Below, one piece after another: positions 27,332-34,377 of a stretch of DNA of 64,000 nt. This DNA comes from Rhizobium glycinendophyticum (lineage in GTDB: Bacteria; Pseudomonadota; Alphaproteobacteria; Rhizobiales; Rhizobiaceae): NCBI RefSeq assembly GCF_006443685.1, contig NZ_VFYP01000001.1, positions 1,612,001 through 1,676,000 on the forward strand, given 5' to 3'. The position numbers and the translations under genes are program-made. Every line of letters begins with the position of its first letter. The first letter of the stretch is position 1. The notes below the pieces were generated by a model, which worked only from the letters and a program-made list of their open reading frames with translations, ran no database searches and had not been told where the DNA came from.

Positions 27332-28309
27332 TCAATTCGTGAACCAAAGACGGACGCTATCGCCGTCAGCAGCTGCGACTTTTACGAGATCGACGCCATT
27401 ATCGTAGGCTGGGATGCTCCCTGCTTTGATCAGATTGTAAAGCAGTTCGTTCGATACAGTTCCATCAGGGAGGATGCCGCTCGGAAGGCTGAATCCAAGC
27501 AGCGGCCACACGCATGAGATTATTGACTCTTCGTGGCTGTCGAAAGCAGTTCGCGGCAAATGCGTAAGGTCGAGATCGGCGGAAATTATTCCGCACGCTG
27601 CTACCATTTCCCCGTCTCTTGGCCTATAAACAAAGCCTCCACTCATTCCGTGTTCGGCAGGGATGGACGTTGAGAAACACGGGAACCGATACTGGTTGTA
27701 CCCTTCCTCATGAACGGCAGTCACAACACCTATTCTTATAGGAACCGAACGTTCAACGCGAAGCATCTGCCCGAATCCATCTGGCTCGAGAGGTGGCGAT
27801 GTCTCAGAGACATCCATTGCGCCGCATGAGACGAGGTGAACGACATCGCCAACTGAAGGTACGCTGAAATCTAAAGGGACTGCATAGGGGACGGGGCAGT
27901 CTTCATTTTTCTGTGGGACGATTAGACACAGCGCGATATCCAAGTTCTCAGAGTAGGTTACGTAAGCAACATCCGTGAGTTGCGTCCTGCCGTGATCTGC
28001 TTGCAAGACCTTTAGGTGGCGTGGATCAATCGATACTTTTGGCTGGACAAAGAAACCGGGCACGGCAGACGGAGCGTGTCTGGATGGCCTTTGGAAGTGC
28101 TGAAGCCCATCGATGACGTGTCGCGCAGTGGCGACTACGTAGAAGTCTGTACTGCCCGCAATTATGAAGCCGGTTCCCATGAGTTTTGGGTTCTTGTTTA
28201 GGTCGAAGCCTAAGAAGGAAACAAGTACCGGGCGGAATTGGCGAACGAGATGTTGATTCTCAGAGGAAACATCCAGCCATTTTCGTCCCAATGGATCGTT
28301 TGGTATCAT
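27332..28309 (-). CDS. Solitary trypsin-like serine peptidase
   Basis: A 325-residue protein with a chymotrypsin/trypsin-like fold signature. The triad can be placed at His64 (VVATARHVID), Asp124 (NLDIALCLI) and Ser223 (EHGMSGGFVY), and the N-terminal GTGFIIAG fits the peptidase core. There is no signal peptide, so it should act in the cytoplasm. There is no PDZ domain, unlike DegP/HtrA. Its GC content is visibly lower than that of its neighbours, which suggests recent acquisition. It stands alone: convergent with the phospholipase gene, separated from aat by 90 bp. Target and trigger are unknown. Confidence 0.8.
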   Translation of the reverse strand: MIPNDPLGRKWLDVSSENQHLVRQFRPVLVSFLGFDLNKNPKLMGTGFIIAGSTDFYVVATARHVIDGLQHFQRPSRHAPSAVPGFFVQPKVSIDPRHLKVLQADHGRTQLTDVAYVTYSENLDIALCLIVPQKNEDCPVPYAVPLDFSVPSVGDVVHLVSCGAMDVSETSPPLEPDGFGQMLRVERSVPIRIGVVTAVHEEGYNQYRFPCFSTSIPAEHGMSGGFVYRPRDGEMVAACGIISADLDLTHLPRTAFDSHEESIISCVWPLLGFSLPSGILPDGTVSNELLYNLIKAGSIPAYDNGVDLVKVAAADGDSVRLWFTN

Positions 28310-28399
28310 GGCTTAACAGTCCCGTGATTGTCATTCGGCGAAGCAGAGTAAGCTTGTATTGCTTAAGAAGCGACCATGCAGAACTGCTGCGCCCCCCCC

Positions 28400-29014
28400 T
28401 CAAAACCTAAGCGTCTCACTCTCCATCGCCCTGTCCAGCAACACCCCATACTCTGCCTTCGGAATATCCACCGCCCCAAACGTCTTCAGATGCTCGGTGG
28501 TGAACTGCGTGTCCAGGAGCGTAAAGCCGCGCTCCCTCAATCGCTCCACGAGATAGACGAGACAGATCTTCGACGCATTCGTGCGCCGGGAAAACATGCT
28601 CTCGCCGAAAAACGCCGAGCCGAGCGACACCCCGTAGAGGCCACCCACCAGTTCCTCGCCCTCCCAGGCTTCGACGCTGTGGGCGTGGCCGAGGCGGTGC
28701 AGCGCGCCGTAGAGATCTTTGATCTGCTGATTGATCCAGGTGCTCGGCCGGTCGTCGGCCGCTTCCGCGCATTTTTCCACCACCCGGTCGAAGGCGGTGT
28801 CGAAGCGGATGTCGAAGGGGGCTTTGCGGATGGCTTTTTGCAGGCTTCTCGAGACGTGGAAACCGTCAAGCGGGATGATCCCGCGAAGTTCGGGTTCGAC
28901 CCAGAAGAGTTCGGGGTCGTCGGCCGATTCCGACATCGGGAACATCCCGATGGAATAGGCGCGCAGCAGGAGTTCCGGCGTGATGCTTTGGTCCCTGCTG
29001 CGTCGCCCAGCCAT
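28400..29014 (-). CDS. aat: Leucyl/phenylalanyl-tRNA-protein transferase
   Basis: Aat transfers Leu or Phe from aminoacyl-tRNA to proteins with N-terminal Arg or Lys, marking them for ClpS-ClpAP decay. The 204 residues match the family length; motifs are [10 protein letters not shown] near residue 17, [32 protein letters not shown] near residue 128 and [16 protein letters not shown] near residue 172. The ATG at 29014 is 5 bp after the accC stop. A longer frame upstream would overlap accC and carries an Arg-rich non-homologous lead. It is the last gene of aroQ-accB-accC-aat. Confidence 0.95.
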   Translation of the reverse strand: MAGRRSRDQSITPELLLRAYSIGMFPMSESADDPELFWVEPELRGIIPLDGFHVSRSLQKAIRKAPFDIRFDTAFDRVVEKCAEAADDRPSTWINQQIKDLYGALHRLGHAHSVEAWEGEELVGGLYGVSLGSAFFGESMFSRRTNASKICLVYLVERLRERGFTLLDTQFTTEHLKTFGAVDIPKAEYGVLLDRAMESETLRF

Positions 29015-29019
29015 GGTCT

Positions 29020-30372
29020 TTACGTGGCCGAGGTTTCGGCCAGGTATTTTTCCAGCCAGTGGATGTCGTAGTCGCCGTTGGCGATGTCCTGGTTGGACAC
29101 GAGATCCTGGAAGAGCGGCAGCGTCGTCTTGATGCCGTCGACGACGAATTCGTCGAGAACGCGGCGCAGACGCATCATGCATTCGACGCGGGTGCGTCCA
29201 TGCACGATCAGCTTGCCGATCAGGCTGTCATAGTAAGGCGGGATCTTGTAGCCGGCATAGACGCCCGAGTCGACGCGAACGCCGAGACCACCCGGTGCAT
29301 GGAAATGCGTGATCGTGCCGGGCGACGGCACGAAGGTGCGCGGGTCCTCGGCATTGATGCGGCATTCGATGGCATGGCCGGAAAAGACGATCTGGTCTTG
29401 GGTGACCGAGAGGCCGGCACCCGAGGCGACGCGGATCTGCTCGTGCACGAGGTCGATGCCGGTAATGGCTTCGGTGATCGGATGCTCCACCTGCAGGCGG
29501 GTGTTCATTTCGATGAAATAGAACTCGCCGTTTTCGTAGAGGAATTCGATCGTGCCGGCGCCGCGGTACTTCATCTTCTTCATCGCTTCGGCGCAGATCG
29601 AACCGATCTTCATCCGCTGCTCGACGTTGAGGGCAGGGGAATTCGCCTCTTCCCAGACCTTCTGGTGGCGGCGCTGAAGCGAGCAGTCGCGTTCGCCGAG
29701 ATGGATGGCATTGCCCGCACCGTCACCGACCACCTGCACCTCGATATGGCGCGGCTTGCCGAGATATTTTTCCATATAGACCGCGTCGTTACCGAATGCG
29801 GCGAGCGCCTCGGAGCGCGCCGTGGAAACGGCTTCTTCCAGCTCGGCCTCGGTCTTGGCCACTTTCATGCCGCGACCACCGCCGCCGGCGGTCGCCTTGA
29901 TGAGAACGGGGAAACCGATCTCGCGGGCGATCTTCAGCGCGTTTTCCGGCAAAACTTCGCCGTCCGAACCCGGAACGACCGGGATGCCGAGTTCGACGGC
30001 GGTCTTCTTCGCCGTGATCTTGTCGCCCATCAGGCGGATATGCTCCGCCGTCGGCCCGATGAAGGTGATGCCATGGGCGTCGAGGATATCGGCGAACTTG
30101 GCGTTCTCCGACAGGAAGCCGTAGCCCGGATGCACGGCGTCGGCGCCGGTGATCTCGCAGGCAGCCACGATCTGGTGGATGTTGAGATAGCTGTCGCGCG
30201 ACGGCGGCGGGCCAATGCACACGCTTTCGTCGGCGAGCCGCACATGCATGGCATCAGCGTCAGCCGTCGAATGAACGGCGACGGTCGCAATGCCGAGTTC
30301 CTTGCAGGCGCGCAGCACGCGCAGCGCGATTTCGCCGCGGTTGGCAATGAGGATCTTCGAGATATTGCTCAT
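29020..30372 (-). CDS. accC: Acetyl-CoA carboxylase biotin carboxylase subunit
   Basis: AccC carboxylates the biotin on AccB using ATP and bicarbonate, the first half-reaction of fatty acid synthesis. The 450 residues open with [20 protein letters not shown]. The glycine-rich ATP loop is [14 protein letters not shown] near residue 160, and [16 protein letters not shown] near residue 288 carries the catalytic Glu and Arg. ATG 30372 lies 4 bp after the accB stop, which supports coupling; a longer frame exists but would overlap accB. It is transcribed with accB. Confidence 0.98.
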   Translation of the reverse strand: MSNISKILIANRGEIALRVLRACKELGIATVAVHSTADADAMHVRLADESVCIGPPPSRDSYLNIHQIVAACEITGADAVHPGYGFLSENAKFADILDAHGITFIGPTAEHIRLMGDKITAKKTAVELGIPVVPGSDGEVLPENALKIAREIGFPVLIKATAGGGGRGMKVAKTEAELEEAVSTARSEALAAFGNDAVYMEKYLGKPRHIEVQVVGDGAGNAIHLGERDCSLQRRHQKVWEEANSPALNVEQRMKIGSICAEAMKKMKYRGAGTIEFLYENGEFYFIEMNTRLQVEHPITEAITGIDLVHEQIRVASGAGLSVTQDQIVFSGHAIECRINAEDPRTFVPSPGTITHFHAPGGLGVRVDSGVYAGYKIPPYYDSLIGKLIVHGRTRVECMMRLRRVLDEFVVDGIKTTLPLFQDLVSNQDIANGDYDIHWLEKYLAETSAT

Positions 30373-30376
30373 CGGC

Positions 30377-30859
30377 TTACTCGATGATGACCAGAGGCTC
30401 GCCGTATTCGACCGGGCTTGCATCATCGATAACGATCTCGACGACCTTGCCGGACTTGGGCGAGGGGATCTGGTTCATCGTCTTCATGGCTTCGATGATC
30501 AGCAGCGTCTGGCCTTCCTTGACCGTCGCGCCGACCTCGACGAACGGCCGGGCGCCGGGAGCCGGCGACAGATAGACGGTGCCGACCATCGGCGCGGTCA
30601 CGGCCTTCGAGAGGTCGCGACCAGCAGGCGCGGCCGGTGCTGCGACGGCAGTAGGGGCTGCGGCAGGTGCCGGGGCGGCCGGTGCCTGGTAGGCATAGCC
30701 CTGCATCTGCTGCGGCATCATGACAGGCGTGCCGTTGCGCGAAACGCGGATGCGCAGGTCATCCTGCTCCACTTCGATCTCGGTCAGATCCGTGTCGTTG
30801 AGGATGTTTGCGAGATCGCGGATCAGCGCCTGATCGATACCCGTTTTCTTGTCAGCCAT
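30377..30859 (-). CDS. accB: Biotin carboxyl carrier protein
   Basis: AccB carries biotin between AccC and the carboxyltransferase. The 160 residues comprise an N-terminal helical part (1-50), an Ala/Pro-rich flexible linker (about 60-82) and a C-terminal biotinyl domain. The biotinylated lysine lies in [14 protein letters not shown] near residue 125; the EAMKT form, in place of the enteric EAMKM, is what I recall from other alphaproteobacteria. It is upstream of accC and downstream of aroQ on the minus strand. Confidence 0.97.
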   Translation of the reverse strand: MADKKTGIDQALIRDLANILNDTDLTEIEVEQDDLRIRVSRNGTPVMMPQQMQGYAYQAPAAPAPAAAPTAVAAPAAPAGRDLSKAVTAPMVGTVYLSPAPGARPFVEVGATVKEGQTLLIIEAMKTMNQIPSPKSGKVVEIVIDDASPVEYGEPLVIIE

Positions 30860-30881
30860 GGATGGATGTCCTGTATTCTTG

Positions 30882-31322
30882 TTATTGCGTGATGGTTTTC
30901 AGCGCCTGGAGCGCCAGGATGTAGCTATGAGGACCAAAACCGCAGATCACGCCCTTCGCCGCGGGCGCTATCACCGATTTGTGGCGGAATTCTTCTCGTG
31001 CATGCACGTTCGAGATATGCACCTCGATCACCGGAATCGGCGATACGGCCTTGATCGCATCATGAAGCGCGATGGAGGTATGGGTATAGGCTCCGGCATT
31101 GATCGCCACGCCAACCGCCTTTTCGCCGGCCTCGTGCAGCCAGCTCACGAGGTCACCCTCGTGGTTGGACTGGCGGAAGTCGATGGTCAGGCCGAGTTCG
31201 GCACCGGCGGCCTTGCAGTCCGCCTCGATATCGGCGAGCGTCTTGCCGCCATAAATCCCCGGTTCCCGCTTGCCCAGCATGTTGAGATTGGGGCCGTTCA
31301 GCACGAAAATGGTTTTGCTCAT
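30882..31322 (-). CDS. aroQ: Type II 3-dehydroquinate dehydratase
   Basis: AroQ dehydrates 3-dehydroquinate to 3-dehydroshikimate in the shikimate pathway. The 146 residues match type II enzymes: VLNGPNLNMLGKREPGIYG at the start with the active-site tyrosine, INAGAYTHTSIALHDA near residue 78, and EVHISNVHAREEFRHKS near residue 100 with the catalytic histidine and arginine. GGAAG lies upstream of the ATG. The pairing with accB is common in rhizobia. It is 22 bp upstream of accB. Confidence 0.97.
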   Translation of the reverse strand: MSKTIFVLNGPNLNMLGKREPGIYGGKTLADIEADCKAAGAELGLTIDFRQSNHEGDLVSWLHEAGEKAVGVAINAGAYTHTSIALHDAIKAVSPIPVIEVHISNVHAREEFRHKSVIAPAAKGVICGFGPHSYILALQALKTITQ

Positions 31323-31459
31323 CTACGCTTCCGTCGACTTTCAACCGCCTCCTATAGACCGAGAGCCCCTGCAGGGAAAGCCCTTAGGCCGGATCGCGGC
31401 GCCCCATCCCCGGAAATCGGGGATAAGGTTACGTCGAAGGGCGGCCGAAAGGTCCGATC

Positions 31460-32221
31460 TCAGCAACTCGCCTTGCCGCAGGAACGGACATTGCCGACCT
31501 TCTCTTCGATCGCGTCGGAGCCGACGGCGCCTGGCACCATCTCGTTGCCAATGACGTAGGATGGCGTGCCGGTGATGCCGAGGCTGGTGGCGAGTGCATA
31601 GGTTTCCTGTACGGACGCCTCGTTCGGGCTCTCTGCCATCTTCGCGCGGATCGCGTCTTCCTTGACGCCGAGACCGCCGGCAATCGCGATCGCGCTCGTC
31701 TCGTCGGCGCGTTCCCCTGAGGTCATCATGGCGCGGAAGAAGTCGCCGTATTTCTCGGGCGCGAGCTTGCGCACCGCGTCCGAAACCTTGTGGGCGGCCA
31801 GCGAATCCGGTCCGAGGATCGGGAATTCCTTCAGCACGTAGCGGATGTTCTTGTCCTTCTCGAGCACCGCTTCCATGTCGGGATGGGCGCGACGGCAATA
31901 GCCGCAATTGTAGTCGAAGAACTCTACGACGGTGACGTCACCCTTGGGATTGCCGATCGCGAGATCATGGCCGGACTGGAAGATCGTGTCCTTATTGGTC
32001 GAGACGGCGGCCGCCGATTGCTCGATGCGCGCCGCCTCCTGCTTCTTCTGCAGCGCGTCCTGCACCTCGAGCATGATCTCCGGATTTTCGAGCAGATATT
32101 CCTTGATGAACGCGCCCATTTCCTTCTTCTGCGCGTCGTCGAGCGCGCCCGCCGGCAGCGGCATCAGGGCCGGCAGCAGAGCAACGGCTGTCGCGGCGAT
32201 CGTCTTGAAGTTCAGGCCCAT
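31460..32221 (-). CDS. DsbA family periplasmic thiol oxidoreductase
   Basis: A 253-residue exported protein with a signal peptide (residues 1-26, ending PAGALDD) and a DsbA/thioredoxin fold. The active site is CGYC in FFDYNCGYCRRAHPDME near residue 105, and the cis-proline loop is GITGTPSYVIG near residue 215. A Lys/Glu-rich helix (30-70) precedes the fold, as in Com1-type oxidoreductases. It probably introduces or isomerises disulfides in the periplasm. It lies 137 bp upstream of aroQ in the same direction. Confidence 0.9.
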   Translation of the reverse strand: MGLNFKTIAATAVALLPALMPLPAGALDDAQKKEMGAFIKEYLLENPEIMLEVQDALQKKQEAARIEQSAAAVSTNKDTIFQSGHDLAIGNPKGDVTVVEFFDYNCGYCRRAHPDMEAVLEKDKNIRYVLKEFPILGPDSLAAHKVSDAVRKLAPEKYGDFFRAMMTSGERADETSAIAIAGGLGVKEDAIRAKMAESPNEASVQETYALATSLGITGTPSYVIGNEMVPGAVGSDAIEEKVGNVRSCGKASC

Positions 32222-32409
32222 GGCGTCTCTCGTCCTCGTTTCTGCAAATTCGCTGATGCCGGCAGGTCGGCATGGCTCGAATGCCTAACCTAACGGCCAG
32301 CGCTGGCAAGGGAAATCGCATTTTTTGCCCGCACTTGTCCCAAGCCTCCATTGTGATGCCACGCGCTTTGCGGCAAATGTCTGGCAGTCCGCATTCAGGA
32401 GCCGAATTC

Positions 32410-33567
32410 TTGATCTCGATTTCAAGACGCAGTGCCGTCGAACCCTTTCACGCCATGGATATCCTGGCAGAGGCCACCCGCCGCAGGGCAGAGGGGCGGC
32501 CGGTCATTTCCATGGCCGTCGGCCAACCCGGTCATCCCGCGCCTCAGGCGGCTTTGGCTGCGGCGCGTGTCGCGCTGGAAGGCGGCCGCATCGGCTATAC
32601 GGATGCACTCGGCATGACGGGGCTGAGACAGGAGTTGGCGGAGGAGTACCGCCGTCGCCACGGCGTTGCAATCGACTGGAACCGCATCGTCGTCACGACA
32701 GGCTCCTCCGCCGGCTTCAACCTCGCGTTCCTCTCGCTCTTTGACGCGGGCGATGCGGTCGCGATCGCGCGCCCCGGCTACCCCGCCTACCGCGCCATCC
32801 TCTCCGCCCTCGGTCTGAGGGTGATCGAGGTCGCCGTCGGTGCCGAGACCGGCTACACGTTGACACCCGACAGTCTCGAGCGGGCGCAAGAGGAGGCCGG
32901 TGTGCGCCTGAAGGGCGTGCTGCTCGCCAGCCCCGCCAATCCGACCGGCACCGTCACGACGCGCGCCCAACTCGCCGATGTCTACGCATACTGCAAGGGG
33001 CAGGGGATCACGCTGATCTCCGACGAGATCTATCACGGCCTGACCTATGGCGCGGAGGAGGCGACGGCGCTGGAGATCGGCGACGAGGCCGTCATCATCA
33101 ATTCCTTCTCGAAATACTATTGCATGACCGGCTGGCGCATTGGCTGGATGGTCCTGCCCGAAGAACTGGTCCGTCCGGTCGAATGCCTTACCCAGAGCCT
33201 CTACATCTCCGCGCCGGAGCTCTCGCAGATCGCAGCACGTGCGGCTCTCTCTGCCACCGCCGAACTGGACAGCTACAAAGCCGCCTGCCGCGCCAATCGC
33301 GATTTCCTGGCGACGCGCCTGCCGGAACTCGGCCTGCCGCTGCTCTCGCCGATGGATGGCGCCTTCTACGCCTATGTCGATGCTGGCAGCCTTACCAATG
33401 ACAGCATGGCCTTTGCCAGGCGCATCCTTGCTGAGACCGACGTCGCCGTCACCCCCGGCCGCGATTTCGATCCGCTCGACGGCCATCTGGCGCTGCGCCT
33501 CTCTTATGCGGGCACGATGCAGGAGATGATCGAGGCGACGGAGCGGCTGGCAAAGTGGCTTTCATAG
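32410..33567 (+). CDS. Class I/II pyridoxal-phosphate aminotransferase
   Basis: A 385-residue fold-type I aminotransferase, probably acting on an amino acid such as aspartate or an aromatic one; specificity cannot be read. The lysine forming the aldimine is Lys235 in NSFSKYYCMTGWRIGW. Other markers are TGSSAGFNLAFLSLF near residue 98, SPANPTGTV near residue 178 and SDEIYHGL near residue 205. The start is TTG 32410 because AGGAG lies 8 nt upstream and the product begins near the family N-terminus; upstream ATGs at 32272 and 32377 lack such a site. It is divergent from the DsbA-like gene. Confidence 0.9.
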   Translation: MISISRRSAVEPFHAMDILAEATRRRAEGRPVISMAVGQPGHPAPQAALAAARVALEGGRIGYTDALGMTGLRQELAEEYRRRHGVAIDWNRIVVTTGSSAGFNLAFLSLFDAGDAVAIARPGYPAYRAILSALGLRVIEVAVGAETGYTLTPDSLERAQEEAGVRLKGVLLASPANPTGTVTTRAQLADVYAYCKGQGITLISDEIYHGLTYGAEEATALEIGDEAVIINSFSKYYCMTGWRIGWMVLPEELVRPVECLTQSLYISAPELSQIAARAALSATAELDSYKAACRANRDFLATRLPELGLPLLSPMDGAFYAYVDAGSLTNDSMAFARRILAETDVAVTPGRDFDPLDGHLALRLSYAGTMQEMIEATERLAKWLS

Positions 33568-33688
33568 GTATTTCGGCAATTCGCAAAGTGGATTCTGCGC
33601 CAGCGGCTTGGCGGCGTTTTCTGACTCATTCTCACAAGGCCTTGAATCAGCCTGTGAACACGCGACGGGCTGAAAGGCAGGCACCGCT

Positions 33689-34246
33689 ATGACCACGCAG
33701 TCTTCTACCCAACCGGGCGCTGCACCCGAAATCCTCACCGCCCGCACCCGGATGCGCGGCCATCGTATCTCGGATTTCGACGCTATGGTGGCGATGTGGC
33801 GCGATGAGATCGTCACCCGTTTCATCCTCGGCCGGCCTTCGAGCGCGACCGAAACCTGGAGCCGCCTCCTGCGCTATATCGGCCATTGGCAGGCGCTCGG
33901 TTTCGGCTACTGGGCCATCGAGGATCGCGACACAGGCCGCTTCATCGGCGAGGTCGGTTTTGCCGATTACAAGCGCGAGATCGAGCCGACGCTTGGAGAC
34001 GCTCCCGAAGCAGGCTGGGTACTGGCGCCGGAGGTGCATGGCAAGGGCATCGCGACGGAAGTGATGACGGCGGCCCTCGACTGGGCCGACCGCAACTTCA
34101 CCGACCCGAAGACCGTCTGCATCTTCGATCCCGACCATCAGGGCTCGATGCGGGTCGCGGCGAAACTGGGTTATCAGCCGGCTCATCTCGCCACCTTCAT
34201 GGACAAGCCGACCCAGGTGATGACGCGGCTGCGGCAACCCGCCTGA
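33689..34246 (+). CDS. GNAT family N-acetyltransferase (RimJ/RimL type)
   Basis: A 185-residue acetyltransferase of the RimJ/RimL-like GNAT branch: TARTRMRGHRISDFDAMVAM gives the first strand, GYWAIEDRDTGRFIGEVGF near residue 72 the central strands, and GWVLAPEVHGKGIATEVM near residue 108 the acetyl-CoA loop. FDPDHQGSMRVAAKLGY near residue 148 is the C-terminal motif. In this branch substrates include ribosomal-protein N-termini and small amines; none is indicated here. A terminator is shared with convergent rne. Confidence 0.87.
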   Translation: MTTQSSTQPGAAPEILTARTRMRGHRISDFDAMVAMWRDEIVTRFILGRPSSATETWSRLLRYIGHWQALGFGYWAIEDRDTGRFIGEVGFADYKREIEPTLGDAPEAGWVLAPEVHGKGIATEVMTAALDWADRNFTDPKTVCIFDPDHQGSMRVAAKLGYQPAHLATFMDKPTQVMTRLRQPA

Positions 34247-34328
34247 TCCGCGAGGCGGATATCCGGCAGACATGCGAAGCGATCCCCCCGGAGCAGTTTG
34301 CCTGCCGTCGACGGTCGAAACGATGCAA

Positions 34329-34352
34329 AAAGGCCCCGCGAGCGGGGCCTTT
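34329..34352. terminator. Bidirectional terminator between GNAT gene and rne
   Basis: A perfect 11-bp stem, AAAGGCCCCGC with GCGGGGCCTTT and a GA loop, with an A-run on the left and T-run on the right. It lies between the convergent GNAT gene (ending 34246) and rne (ending 34378) and can end both transcripts. Confidence 0.85.
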
Positions 34353-34377
34353 GACATTTAGGATCTGCAGGCGGTTC

